From assembly GCF_050003625.1 (NCBI RefSeq), contig NC_134398.1:71973635-72037634 (forward strand): 64,000 nucleotides of DNA. Reading direction: 5' to 3'. Numbering within the stretch: the stretch's first letter is position 1; each line of letters opens with the position of its first letter. The translations under genes were made by a program, and so were the position numbers. Shown one piece after another: positions 38,925-51,190 of the stretch. The DNA comes from Haematobia irritans. Taxonomy: Eukaryota > Arthropoda > Insecta > Diptera > Muscidae. The notes under the pieces were generated by a model. The model made no database searches, was not told where the DNA came from, and was given only the letters and a program-made list of their open reading frames with translations.

Positions 38925-39385
38925 CACGGACGAAAAATATTGTTTTTCATATGTTTGGAAATCAATTTTTTTAACACAATATTTTTAAGTGCAAGCATAT
39001 AATGTTCATAAACTAGCATAACATGTTTGGGACATATATGTTAGAACATATTATGTTTGGGACATAAAATGTTTGTAAATATAATATGCTTGGATGCAAA
39101 CATATATTATTTTAGAAGTAGCCTATAAACATATATGTGTTTAGATAGAGAGACCTAGGGAGTATGTTGCAACTAAAATAATGGAAGTAACCAATTGGCG
39201 CCTTAAAAATATATATACACAAAGCAAATTTCATTAATTTTTTTTCTACCAGTGTATGCCTGAGGTGAAACATAACATGTTTTAACAATACAAACAATAT
39301 TTTGTTTGGACCAATCCCGAAAATATATATGCTTGAAGCAAAATGTGTTTGGGGCATATGTTACAGAAGCGATTTTTTGAGGGTG
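38925..39385 (+). mobile_element. Family A mini-element (461 bp)
   Basis: CACGGACGAAAAATATTG after TA (38923-38924) to GCGATTTTTTGAGGGTG before TA (39386-39387). Only the terminal motif arrays remain; the tRNA-like middle is gone. ORFs on the minus strand (39112-39475) are artefacts. Confidence 0.85.
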
Positions 39386-39637
39386 TATATACGTACTAAC
39401 AAAAAAATTTTTGTCGTTGGTATACCAAGAATAATGGCGGATTGATTCAAGAAATGCCGACTCAAAAGTCGTCACATCGTTTTATAGAAATAATTGTTAT
39501 AATTATTTTATGTTTTGAAATATGTTTTAAATAGCGAATAATATTTCTTGTTTTACAACCTCTACTTAATACCAAGGTGTGGAAATGGAAATCCATGCAG
39601 AAATTTCTCAAAATAAGACGACGCGGCCCCTCCTATA

Positions 39638-40642
39638 GTGTGTAAATATAACCATAGCGATAGGCGGTACGCGAAACATTTTTGCCGCAACGGCAAATAC
39701 AATAAGCTCGACGGCGAATAATTCCCCTTTTCACGTTTCCTAGCGTTTTTGTTGTCAATACAGCACGCTTTGACAATATTAAACAATGACACACAAAAAA
39801 ATTTTTCTCTGATTCAATCACCAAATTAATTGATCCAATTAATTTTTTAATTGAAATGTCTTCAATCACGAAAATGATAGTATCAATCACAGTTTTAATT
39901 GGGCATAGAAAAAATTCTTGATTAAAAAATTAATTGATTTTTTCAGCAAAATTCAATTAAGTTTTTAATTGATTCAATTAAAAATTTAATTGATGTTGAT
40001 TGCAAAACGCAATTAATTTATTAATTAAAAAAGGTAACTATTTTTAATTACTTAGATTGGCTTAGAGCTTTTATTTGGATTAACAAATGATTGTTTGAAA
40101 TACATTTTTAATTAAAAAAGTAAAAAAAAAATCAGCACTTTTTTTAACTGAATTAGTCTTCCGAATTTGATTAAAAAGTTAATTGTATCAATTAATTTTT
40201 TAATTAAACATTTTAAAAATTTCAATCATTGACTTAATTAACTTAATGTTTCTATCATGATTAAAAAGTTAATTGTATCAATTAATTTATTAATTGAAAA
40301 AATTTTCAACTTCAATTAACTTTTTAATTGGAAATATTTTGGTGATATTTTTTTCTGTGGAAGTTGAATAAAAACATACAATGGCTTGTTATTTGTTGAG
40401 TTATTTCAAGAAAAAATAATCTACACGTCTCCAGGCAACAGCAATTCCTAGTGGTGAGTTAAAAAAATTGATAAGCGATGGAAACACTATACCAGTTTTC
40501 GCCAAGGAGTTAGAATAAGTTTTAATTTAGCGACACGCCGCTAGCCGTCACGGTATTCCGTCGGGGATTTTGGGCTTCCCATAAGAAATACACGTAAATA
40601 AGTGTTCGCCTACCGCCTATCGCTATGGTTATATTTACACAC
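39638..40642. repeat. 38-bp inverted repeat pair enclosing ~1 kb
   Basis: The arm at 39638-39675 (GTGTGTAAATATAACCATAG, then CGATAGGCGGTACGCGAA) and the arm at 40605-40642 are reverse complements with one mismatch. The arms are less AT-rich than their surroundings. They may be TIRs of an element into which family D inserted, or an inverted duplication of host sequence. No target duplication is obvious. Confidence 0.75.
39792..40359. mobile_element. Family D AATTAATT-rich MITE, full-length copy
   Basis: CACAAAAAAATTTTTCTCTG ... GGTGATATTTTTTTCTGTG. The ends are inverted repeats. The interior is a chain of TTAATTGATTCAATTAA-like palindromes. Confidence 0.75.
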
Positions 40643-43600
40643 ATAGTTCAACAAACGAAACAGCAGAAGTCATCAAATTGACAATTTCGTTCCCTAAGCG
40701 TAAAAGGTGCGCCAATGGATTTGGCCGACATACTATTTGATAAGTGGAGGAAAACTTACAATTTAAAGCGACAAGGCCTACAAAAGTAGAATTTCTCTGA
40801 GTTTCTTGCTTCTTGGTCCAATTTTTCTCCCTACAAGAACTGTTGATTTGGTAAATAAAAATACATAAATATATATTTTTATATTTTTTTGTATATATTT
40901 ATTTTTATTAATAACATGTATTTTGTACTTGAATCAATTATCTATATTATAAATCTATGTAACTACTTCTTCACCTAGGTGTATTAGTGCAGTTTCTTAT
41001 TTTACATCTTTTACTTTTCATTACAAATGTATGTATCGATATAAAAAAAGAATAATAAGAAATATTTTAAAAATATATGAACAAATTTTTACTTTATGGG
41101 AATTAAGCGCACATTGAGATGAAAACAAGTACAAAGCACACTAAAATCAAGCGGATATAAAACATCGAATATGGTTCGGGATTAAATCAATTCAGATCGT
41201 TTCTGAATCAAGCATAGTAGGATTATATTCAATATATTCAAAAAAGATTGATCCATGCCTTGAATCTGCTTAAAACAAGTTTCATTTTGGCTCAAGTTAA
41301 GCGCTATTGGGTTTAAAGTAAGCTTAAATGCGGATTGAATCAAGTACAGATTATGATTAAATAGAGTTTCACTAGGCTTGAATCAAGCACTTCCCGTATT
41401 TAAAAGAAGCACAAACACGATTGAAAATTTCTAAAATCAAGAAATCTTTACTTAATATTTTCGGGATTAAATTAAGAATTTTCTTCTTGTATTTAGAAAA
41501 TCCGTTCTTACCGTACTTTTGACACCACTACGGCTTGAATCAAGTAATCTTTTCTCTATAAATTTTTTGGTTGTCTTACCAGAATCACCAGGGAACATTG
41601 TCCGTCTTTGACGAGAGGAGAACTGAACAAGATGTGAATAAAACTGTCAAAATTATTGCCTTGGAAATCCTAAATCTACTGATGGAATAACCGTGAAAAT
41701 TTGCCTTAGAAATTGTCCATCGAAATTTGTTTAATTTTTCTATTCAGAACTATTTGCATTTTTTCTTTAATTCCTTATTTTAATAATTTAATTCTTTTTA
41801 CTTTTAACGAAAACACAGATTAAAGAACAAACAATAACCTTCTTTGCACCATCGAAGATGGAAGTACCGTTATTTGCCAAAACCATGTGATATAGAAACC
41901 CGTTTCCGCTACATGGTAGCTCAATTCTATTGTAAGTTTTCCATAAAACTAAAATTTTTCTCGCAACACAATGCTATGAAATGCCATCACTTTTATTTGT
42001 AATTTGGGTTTTTACACACATTTCTATTTTTGTAGTTTTTGTAAAAATTAAAGTGGTTGTACGGGCACTTTTTGAGTTAGTGTATATATGATTTCAATAG
42101 TATTGAATAAATATTTAGGATTTTTTCAAAGATAAGTTCAGTTCTACATCCGGAATTTGGAGTATTTATTTTGTAGTTAGGGCAATATTTTTTCAGGGTA
42201 CACAGTTTCAGTTAAAATTTGTACCGTAGGGTGATATGAAATAGCTCAGACCAGTCAGTCTATTCGGCTATTAATTTAATAACCTCATTGCATCAAGCCT
42301 TCTTGTATTGATGAGTACGTATTTCTTTGTTTTGAGATTTTGAAAAAAAAAACAAGGGAGCGTCATTCCAAATGTACGATGACAGAGAACATTAATTTTG
42401 CTTTGGGAAATGAAGAGGTGCCCTATGAGAGTGCATGGGAGAAGAGCGGCTAAGCTAGTAGAGCAATCACACAAATCAACAGCACTACCAATACTGGCAG
42501 TCAAGAGCAAAGCACCAGTGCCACCAATCAGTTGCTTGTGAATGGATCACGAAATACGTGTTAGAGAGAAGAAAATTTAATTACTTTTTGTTTCTTTTTA
42601 TTTATTTTTGTTTATTGTTGTAACACCACCGAAGCTCATTTACATTACTATTTTGTAATATCAATAATAATCAAAATGTAAATTTCTTTACAATATCGTG
42701 AAAAGTAATGCCTCTTTGAGAGATATGAAATGAAATGTGTGAAAATCGAATGTTACTCGTCATCAAGTGAAATTGAAAGCTGAAAAATCCAAAATAAACA
42801 CGGAAGGTTTCTTCTGCTATGGAAATTCTTTGATTCTCCATATTAATATGTGTAGTGTACTTATTTGTTATACATTCGTGAACAAGAAGCCAACAAAAAA
42901 TATGAAAAACAACCACAACAATATAATTCAATTTAACATAGTATTCTAGTGCATACATATGAATTACCAAACGAATTATCGGAATTTCTCATTGCTCAGC
43001 AATAGCAATAACAATAAGAAACAAAATAAAAGTTCTTCGAGTCTGTTGTACTTTTGATACCCCCTCCCCTTTCTATCATTCCGTTTGTTATTATTCTTTT
43101 TTTTTTTGTCGTCGCATTTCGTCCATGGGGTCGGTTTTTGGGGTTTACATTTGAAAAGCTATCAATATCGTTCGTATTTGTTGCTGACACGTTGCCGGCC
43201 AACGATTCCACTGTAATGTTTGGGGAAGCTATTTATATGAAGACAGCTGATTTTTGTTATTAGCATTGTTGCTGCCATAAAGCTGCGCCCCTTGCCCGCT
43301 GTAGAGGAGATCCACATCGAAGCTTCGTTGTAATGTTATCTAAACAAAATAACAACAATATCAAGAAAAACACAACGTACGCCACTGTTACCATCCCCCA
43401 CAACAACAACAAAAAGAAAGAAACGTGCTGTCATTTCATAGTGGCCTCTTACAAGTGCCCCATCATATCAAAGCTTATGCCAGAGTGTTTCTCATTTGTA
43501 GACGACCGGCCCACCACAAATGTAAGTGTCTTCTTTGGTCATCGTCTTAATATAAGCAACAACAAAACTAACAATAACAACAACAGCGATAGATGTCGTA

Positions 43601-44164
43601 CCAACAACCAGCATAATCAAATTTTATTTGTTTTGATTTCTTCATCGTTTTAGTTTAGTTGTTGTCGTTGTTATTATTGTTCTAGTATGTCTTTTTTTAT
43701 TGGTTTATTATGCATACTTATACATAGTATGCACTAATATTAGTCGAATAAAACCAAAAAAAAAAAAATGCGTCGCTGTTTCAACAACAACACGCTTGTA
43801 TAAACGTATGTATATCGTAACTATTATAGAAGAATGTATTAATTCAAAATGTTTGGGATATTTGTTAGAAATCAAAAGAGAATGGAAATTTTTTTTATCT
43901 AATATAAATATTTAACGCTGGTGTTGAAAGTAACATATTTGAATGGAATGGGTGATTGAATGTTTCCCAAGAGACAGAGGTGAAATCTTCGTACAATGTT
44001 TCACAGGGGATATTTACGGGAATATGTAAGTAATCTTACTGATATTTCTTGAAATTCCAATGGTACTGGGTGGGACAACATATCGCATGTATTTTGGAAT
44101 ATATTTTCCACTTTGTGAAAATTTGCCATTTGGAATTTTATTAGGACACCGAAATTCAATGTCA
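40643..44164. other. Least repetitive zone; possible host non-coding DNA
   Basis: 3.5 kb with few shared repeats. 41100-41500 has diverged ATTGAATCAAGTA-type motifs. 42260-43690 is richer in G+C, with CAACAACAA and CAATAGCAATAACAA runs typical of fly introns and UTRs. Short ORFs (42271-42510, 42996-43263, 43333-43653) lack domains, and opposite-strand frames overlap, so none is called. I see no splice-bounded exon with confidence. Confidence 0.45.
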
Positions 44165-44400
44165 CTAACACTACAGCGAAAAAATATCACCAAAGTAATT
44201 TCAATTAAAAAGTTGATTTAAGTTGAAAACGTAATCAATTAAAAAACTAACTTAGAAAATTAACTTTATAATCAAATGAAAAAACGAAGCCAGTTATGAA
44301 TATGTTTGAAATTTTTTACGTTTTTAATTAAAATATTATTTACACCAATTAAAATTTTAATTGAATAAAAAATATTTCAACTTAAAATTATTATTAAAAA
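44165..44400. mobile_element. Family D fragment
   Basis: ACAGCGAAAAAATATCACCAAAG followed by AATTAAAAAG..TTAATTAAAA motifs; the inverse of the right end of the D element. Confidence 0.6.
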
Positions 44401-44401
44401 A

Positions 44402-44448
44402 TAACTATTTGCTCTTCAAACATGGTGATCATATTCCTTCTCTGGGTT
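44402..44448. mobile_element. Family B end fragment
   Basis: TTTGCTCTTCAAACATGGTG followed by ATCATATTCCTTCTCTGGGT; only the right end remains. Confidence 0.7.
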
Positions 44449-44475
44449 TCATTGTTCTGAACTTTGGTCTAATTC

Positions 44476-44800
44476 TCATCGCAATTTTGGGTGCTCTTCT
44501 TTGGGTGGTGTAATCTCAAGCACCTTATATCCGGAGACCATAAATTCGCAATGGTATTCAGATCGGGGCTTTTTGGTGGCCATTTGTCGTTACCAGGTCA
44601 TTGCCAGTAATATACTGAGGATCGTATCGTTTGTATCGAATGGAATGCGGTTTATTTTTGTTTCATCTGACCATATAACTTATTTTCAGTCATCAATGGT
44701 CCAATCTTTGTGGAATAGACATTTTCTATTTAATAAAGATTGCAAAAGGTGAAAAAATGCACTCGGTTTTGCTCCCAATTGGTTCATTAAAGTTTGGCTC
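44476..44800 (-). pseudogene. Tc1-like transposase remnant with deleted core
   Basis: On the minus strand the frame reads LGAKPSAFFHLLQSLLNRK, CLFHKDWTIDD, stop, K, stop, VIWSDETKINRI: the first catalytic Asp block of Tc1 transposases (WSDE). After an internal deletion it continues as KWPPKSPDLNTIANLW, the PDLNPIE-LW block that carries the last catalytic residue, here with A where E is usual. The ~80 residues between the blocks are missing. The plus-strand ORF 44501-44752 is its shadow. A family A copy begins at the TA at 44810-44811. Confidence 0.85.
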
Positions 44801-44811
44801 CTATCCATCTA

Positions 44812-45433
44812 CACCCTCAAAAAAATCGCCTCTGTAGCATATATACATACGAGTATTCTGCTGTAAGCATATATATTTTCAGAATGTGTTCAAACAAAAC
44901 ACCGTGCAAACATATTATGTTTCACCCTAAGCATATCTTTGTTTAAGGCCCCAAATAGCTAATTTCAGTTTCTAAATATAATTGTGTTGGAATGCAAAAA
45001 AACACATTTATTTATATACAAAATATGTAAGTCGATAAGCAAACGAAAACTTTTACCCAGCAACGTTAACATTTATTTGTTGTAATTAAACTTTCAGTTT
45101 TACATATCTTAATATGTCTTCCGTTATCTATCTCCGATGCTATCTTTATATTTTTCCCCCTATTCGCCCACGCTCTCTCTGACGTTTCTAAACATGTACA
45201 TGTTTATACGAAATTTCTAAATTAATATATATTTGCATCCAAATACATTATATTTAAGAAAATGTAATGTCCCAAACATAATATGTTCTAACATATTACC
45301 ATACATTTCCCAAACATGGTATGATAATTTATGAACATTATACGTTTGCACTTGAAAATAATGTGCTAAAAATTTGAGTTCCAAATATATAATTTTTACA
45401 CCAAAACATTTCAAAAACAGTCTTTTTTCCGTG
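44812..45433 (-). mobile_element. Family A mini-element (622 bp)
   Basis: CACCCTCAAAAAAATCGCC after TA (44810-44811) to CAGTCTTTTTTCCGTG before TA (45434-45435); motif arrays only. Confidence 0.84.
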
Positions 45434-45435
45434 TA

Positions 45436-46295
45436 TTAGAAAATCTATAAGAATTCATAAACTCTTATAACATTTCAAGAAAATGATTAATTATAAATAA
45501 ATAAATAATACAATAAATAATTGATTGTCTCAATTAAAAAAATGATTGATTTTTTAAAATTTTTGTTATATTTGTGCCTATATTCCCCCATTCTTCCATA
45601 AACACTGTACCAAATATCATCAAAATCGGTTAATACAGCAAATACATGGACAGACGCACGGACACCAAGGGCTAAACCGACTCAGGAGGTGATTTTGAGT
45701 CGATCGGCATATATTTTAGGGGGTTAATAATCAATATTTCTGGTAGGCACATTTTTTGCAGATACCCGACCACTATGTGGTTTAGGGTGCTGTGCCAATA
45801 TTTATGTGTTGCACTGCATTTAAGAAGAACTTCATGTACATCGCTTTGAAAAAGTTAAAAATTTCCCACAAAAGTTGCATAGCGGTAACACTGGATACCT
45901 CACTATAGTGTTAAATAAAGATTGTATTTTTTTTTCTATAGAAGAAGAAGAAGTTCTTACATGCCAATTATCTGTTTTAAACAGAAGGTTGTAATCATTT
46001 TGCCATTGTCGCCATATATCTCGCCTGGTTAATATATCCTGAACATTTCCAAAAACCTTCAGTCATTCATTCACATGTTAGAATATTTGAAAGACCATCA
46101 CAGCCCCTTTTGTGTATGATATGTTCTCTTATCGTTGTCTAAGTTAATAACATATATCAAGTGCAAGAAATACATCCAATCAGACGATTTTTAATACAAA
46201 AAATAATGCATATTATGTTAATTATAATGAAGCAATGGGAAATGTGCTTTGTCGAAAATACTTCTCCATCTCGTCAAAATATTTAAGGCTGTAGA
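45436..46295. other. Gene-free stretch with H1-type tail fragment
   Basis: 45590-45800 has AAATCGGTTAATACAG, GGACAGACGCACGGACACC and GAGTCGATCGGCATATATTT, the 3'-type segment of an H1/H2 repeat. The rest is anonymous. Confidence 0.5.
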
Positions 46296-46559
46296 TCAGG
46301 CTAAAGGTGAAATGCAATCTCTCATCATCAGTTTTTCAACGTGATAGCGAACTTTTTTTATCTTTCTGACACAAGTGCCAAAATTCTTGCCTATTAGTAA
46401 CTTAAGATCGAGATCGAACCATTCCATCTTCTTATCTGGCTTCCCAGTAGAAATTTTCTTATCTCTGCTATCGTTTGTTGTGTCTGAGGTTAGTAGCCAA
46501 GTGATAGGACCTCCAAATAATAACAGCGTTTGGAGTGGTATTCTTGTTCCAAATTTCAT
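46296..46559 (-). CDS. Candidate small secreted protein (87 aa)
   Basis: Not recognised. Starts ATG in a good context (CCACC before ATG). Residues 1-24 look like a signal peptide: MKFGTR then a hydrophobic stretch with LQTLLLFGGPITWLL. The mature part is basic (KKISTGKPDKKMEWFDLDLK, RKIKKVRYHVEKL) with two cysteines (GTCVRK, RDCISP) that could form one disulfide. Codon use is mixed, not AT-homopolymeric. A perfect AP-1-like palindrome lies 62-84 bp upstream and an AGATAAG GATA-type site ~20 bp upstream. There is no clean AATAAA downstream, and the ORF is short, so chance cannot be excluded. It could also be a first exon or a decayed paralogue of a secreted peptide family. Confidence 0.4.
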   Translation of the reverse strand: MKFGTRIPLQTLLLFGGPITWLLTSDTTNDSRDKKISTGKPDKKMEWFDLDLKLLIGKNFGTCVRKIKKVRYHVEKLMMRDCISPLA

Positions 46560-46620
46560 GGTGGAATTAAATCACGAATAGATAAGCCTCGATTTACTAT
46601 TTTTAATTGGAAGGAGTGTA

Positions 46621-46643
46621 ATGAGTCATTACTAATGACTCAT
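46621..46643. promoter_or_regulatory. Palindromic double AP-1-like site
   Basis: ATGAGTCATTA-C-TAATGACTCAT: two inverted TGAGTCA cores in an 11-bp-arm perfect palindrome, 62 bp upstream of the ATG of the candidate secreted protein. TGAGTCA is the AP-1 (Jun/Fos) consensus. Confidence 0.5.
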
Positions 46644-47931
46644 TGTAAAATCATCAATTTCTGTCAAAATTCTGTCAGAATATGAAATAAAATATTATCC
46701 GGGTCGATATTCTCCTTTTTGCTAAGCATTTTCTTTAACAACGAATTAACTCGAAATGCATTGATTATGTCTATTTGTTTACCCTTCACCACTACTAGGG
46801 TACAGTGTATAATAAGCTTTTGTATGTAACGCCCAAAAGACCAATCTATTAGTATACCGAACGTCTTAGAATTAGAATTCTGAGTCTAGTTAGCGATGTC
46901 CGTCTGTCTGACTGTGTTGATGTATTTTTGTGTGCAAAGTCAATTTCGCAGTTTTAATCGGATCGTCTTAAAATTTGGCATAGGGTCTTTTCCAAAAAAA
47001 AAAAATCGGGTCAGATTTAGATATAGCAGCCATATATATTTTTAACTGATCTGGTCATAAGTGACGTATGTACAGCCTCAAAAAATCGGTTCTCTAATAT
47101 ATGTTTCAAACATATTTTGCAGGAAGCACATATATTATTGCCGAAACATTAATATGTTTGTTTTATGTGAACATATTATATGTTTGAAAGTATTTTGAGC
47201 CAAAAATATTACATGCTTGCAAGAATTTTCCCCAAGGGAAGATTGTGCTCAATCCCTCACATAATTTTCACTTCCACGAAATCGTTTAGTTCTTGGCACC
47301 TTTTTCTACAATACAAATAATGTTGAAAAAATTATTCAATTTTATAATTTTTACCTTTCGCCTGGACGGAGAATAGAACCGAGGACCATACAGTTTGTAA
47401 TTCAACACACTATCCACTGGGCTACGTAGCTGTTACAGACACCAGTAGACAATTATCGTTATAAGTTACATTTATATAGCATAGTGTGCAGCGCTCACGA
47501 GCCCATGCAAACATAACATTATTTAACAGAAACATACATTTGTTGGCCACGTGGAGCAGTGGTTAGCATGTCTGCCTACTATATAAAATTTTTATAATGA
47601 AACTTCGAAATGTGGGTTATTAAACATTAACAGTCAGAAACAGTGCTTGATATAAACGAAATGGACTGAGCTTTTGGAAAAAATATTATTATTGCAAAAA
47701 CAACAATTTTGTAAAAAAAACTGTTTTTGGTATAAAAGTTTGAAATTTTGGAAGGAATTCAAAAACTCTAACAAAAGAGGAACGTGGAATCGAGTATAAA
47801 CATGCATAAATAATTTTATAATATACATAAATTTATTTAGGCGTGTACAGTTTTTTACTAGCATTTAAAACAATTTTAAATGCATTTAAGACTTATCGTG
47901 TTTTGTAAATAATTTCATTTTTACCAAAAAG

Positions 47932-48187
47932 TTTTTCAGCGGTGGATTATCACAGTAATGCTGGTAACATTTCTGAGGGTTTCAAAGCTTCTCTAAGTGG
48001 TTTCACTGTAATGTGGAACGCCGTTCGGACTCGGCTATAAAAAGGAGGTCACTTGTTATTGAGCTTAACATGGAATCGGGCAGCACTCATTGATAAGAGA
48101 GAAGTGCTCCAATGTGGTATCACAATGGACTGAATAGTCTAAGTGAGCTTGATACATCGGGCTGCCACCTAACCTAACCTAACCTAG
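47932..48187 (+). mobile_element. 5'-truncated SINE, (CCTAA)n tail
   Basis: CAAAAAGTTTTTCAGCGGTG to CTGCCACCTAACCTAACCTA. Same body as 9877-10212 without the tRNA head. It carries a small internal insertion (TATAAAAA) near 48037. Confidence 0.85.
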
Positions 48188-49195
48188 TATATGGTCTTTA
48201 ACAACCATGCACAAATTGGTCCATATCGGTCCATAATTATATATAGCCCCCATATAAACCGATCCCCAGATTTGGCTTGCGGAGCCTCTAAGAGAAGCAA
48301 ATTTCATCCTATCCGGCTGAAATTTGGTACATGGTGTTAGTATATGGTCTCTAATGACCATGCAAAATTGGTCCACATCGGTGCATAATTATATATAGCT
48401 CCATATAAACCGATCGCCAGATTTGACCTCCGGAGCCCCTTGGAAGACCAAAATTCATCGGATTCGGTTGAAATTTGGTACGTGATGTTAGTATATGGTA
48501 TCCAACAACCATGCATGGAATTAGTCCATAATTATATATAGCCCCCATATAAACCGATCACAAGATTTGACCTCCGGCGCCTTGTGGAGAAGCAAAATTC
48601 ATCCGATCTGGTTGAAATTTGGTACGTGGTGGTAGTATATGATATTTAACAACCATGCCAAAAGTGGTCCATATCAGTCCATAATCATATATAGCCCCCA
48701 TATAAACCGATCCCGAGATTTGGTTTTGGAGCCTATTGGAGGAGCAAATTTCATCCGAGTCAGTTGAAATTTGGTACATTGTGCTAGTATATGGCCGTTA
48801 ACAACCATGCCTAACTAGGTGCATATCGGTTTATAGTTATATATAGCCCTCAGATAAATCGATCCCCAATCACACAAAAATTGGTCCATATCAAGTTCAT
48901 AATTGTATATAGCCCCCATAAAAGCGACCCCCATATTTCAATTCTGGCTCCCTACGTACCGTGCAAAAGTCCATATCGATTCGTAATTATTTGTAGACTT
49001 ACATACCTTTTTGTCTAATATATACCACGTGTGGACTAACTCACAATTTAGAAAACGATTTAAGATACCACAACCCAAGTAATTCGATTGTGTATAACAG
49101 TCTTTCGTAGAAGTTTCTACGCAATCGATGGTGGAGGGTACATAAGATTCGGCTTGGCCGAACTTTCGGCCGTTTATACTTGTTTTAATTTCCCT
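48188..49195 (-). mobile_element. H2 element fragment
   Basis: ~150-bp units (CCATAATTATATATAGCCCC, AAATTTGGTAC) and the terminus GATGGTGGAGGGTACATAAG with GGCTTGGCCGAACTTTCGGCC and TATACTTGTTTT. ORFs at 48179-48779 are artefacts of the units. Confidence 0.72.
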
Positions 49196-50473
49196 TGCCT
49201 AAATATTTTGACTTACTCCTCGTACGTTCCGATTTCTTTTAACGAACCAAGAAAAAATTGTGCCTATAATGCCAAAATGATAAAAAAATACATAAAATGC
49301 TGCTCTCAAGGCGAAAACACATGCTGTTTTTTTTCAAATGTCTATTCTCTTTGTTCCGAATGTCTATTCTCTTTACTCCAAATACTCATTCTAATATTCA
49401 AATTAAATAATATTTAGACTTAAGCATATCAAATTTTTGGCCTTATCATAAAACAGTTTTCCGAAACAACATACAAACTGTTTCACAGAAATTGCTCTCT
49501 TTTCATTCTCTCGCTGTGTTATATTGATATCTTTCGTCAACCCTGCCGTTTTCCATCTCTATTTCTTTCTCTATACTCTCTGTCGCTCTCTGAATAAATT
49601 ATGACAACATATATATGTTTACTCGAAATTTGTATATTTATATATGTTTGACCAAACATAATATATTTTAACATATTAACATATGTGTCCTAAACATTTA
49701 GTGTTAGTTTAGGAACTTTACATGTTTGAACTTAAATATATTGTGTTTAAAAATTGTACCCGAAACACATTTTTTTCTATCGAAACATATTAAAAACATA
49801 TTAAAAACAGTGTACCAACCGATCTTCTTCGAATTTCGTATATTCAAATGTTTTGTGAGTCTCGTAAATTTTGCAGAATATCAGTCAAATCGGTTCAGAG
49901 TTAGATATAGCTCCCAAATATATCTTTCGCCCGATTTACACTCCTATATATTTTTCAAACCAAACATTTTTCACAAATCAACATGTTTAGCTTTTTTTAT
50001 CGGCTAAAACTACAATTGTTTGTACCCCATGTACTTTGGAATATATGTATTGTAAAATTTCATTATTTCCGTTTTGGTTCTACCCAAAGGTTGTATCGTT
50101 TGTAAGAAGCATCAGACGTTTGCAACTAAAGTTGTTTGTTTTCTTCAAACAAAGTTTCTTTAAATGCGCTTTGTGTGTGCATTACCCAACAAAAAAAGAG
50201 CTTCCAAAAAAGTAGTTTGGATCCCCAATCTGTGATCCGGAAGTAGTGCAAACTTGGATCATCTCCAATGAATTTTACATGGGCTTGTCATAGGACGGAA
50301 TTACTCCCTCTTTGTATCCTTTGCATTGCTTTAGAAGTTGTGCCCTAGAAGTTAATTTGAATGAAGAAATTTAAAAAGCGAAAAAAAATCTTTTCAACCA
50401 ATTTCACTTTTTTTCATCAAGATGTTTTATTACACAATTATTTTCCTATTATCTAATTTTTACAATTTGAAAA

Positions 50474-50556
50474 ACTTTTTCGCTCCGACCAGGGGTTGAA
50501 CCTGGGTTTACTGGCACCATAACAGAACACCTGAGCACACTCAGCCACAAACGCCA
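50474..50556 (-). repeat. tRNA-like sequence with perfect T arm
   Basis: On the minus strand GTGGCTGAGTGTGCTCAGG resembles a D-arm/A box. CCAGG-TTCAACC-CCTGG is a perfect 5-bp T stem with a 7-nt loop, followed by TCGGAGC. No 5' acceptor strand pairs with TCGGAGC, so it is tRNA-derived and not a tRNA gene. Confidence 0.55.
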
Positions 50557-51019
50557 TTGAACATAAATCGTCGAAAGGTCAATTCAAATGTTTGTGATAT
50601 GATCGTAATACGACACCAAGGAATAACATTCGAATTACTTCTCGAGATGTTCTTTATTAGTATGAACGAAAAAATAAGAAACGCAGGTTCAAATCGCACC
50701 AGCGGCAATTTTTTTTATTAAATATTTTTCTAAAAAAATATTGTTTTTTTTATGCCATGAATCTTTTTATTTTATATTTTCGTATAAATATATTTTTTCA
50801 ATTAAAAATCAACAAAACAATTAAAAATTCTCATAATTTGCAAAATCTTCTCAAAAGAACTTCCATGGAAGCGAAAAAGTCAAACGGCACAGGTTCAAAT
50901 TCCAGCGGGGATGAAATTAATTTTTTTTTATTATTATTTTTTTACTTTTTTTAATTTTCTATTTTTTTTGTAAAATTTGATTGTCCAAATTTTGCACTTA
51001 AAATAGTCTGATTGCGTTC

Positions 51020-51190
51020 TTTCTAATACTTGTCCATAAAGACTGCATCGGAAGTAGAAAAATATCATTGGGGGATCCCAAGATGCGCTTTGGAAGAAAT
51101 GTTTGTGCACTTGTCCAAAAGGACTGCATCGGAAGTTGAAAAAAACTCGATGGGGGATTCTGGGATGGGCTTTAAAAGAAATGTTTGTGG
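51020..51190. repeat. Direct duplication, ~83-bp unit
   Basis: CTTGTCCA-AA-GACTGCATCGGAAGT-GAAAAA, then GGGGGAT and GAAATGTTTGTG, occurs twice in tandem with ~10 differences. Confidence 0.8.

Larger units (their letters stand above)
47073..49812 (-). mobile_element. Family A element nested in H1, itself host to SINE and H2
   Basis: CAGCCTCAAAAAATCGG after TA (47071-47072) to TTAAAAACAGTG before TA (49813-49814). It contains the tRNA-like module (minus, 47352-47430) and the start of the other (47553-47580). About 1.3 kb of foreign sequence lies inside (47930-49195). Confidence 0.85.
46781..49985 (-). mobile_element. H1 element split by a family A insertion
   Basis: 46781-47072 (CTTCACCACTACTAGGGTAC, short GTCTGTCTG tract) and 49813-49985 (ACCAACCGATCTTCTTCGAA, GGTTCAGAGTTAGATATAGC) are the two halves of an H1 unit that is contiguous at 13381-13412. 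Between them lies 47073-49812. Confidence 0.8.

Noticed and set aside
42271..43915. Several 60-106-codon ORFs
   Set aside because: Opposite-strand frames overlap, no domains, CAACAA-driven low complexity.
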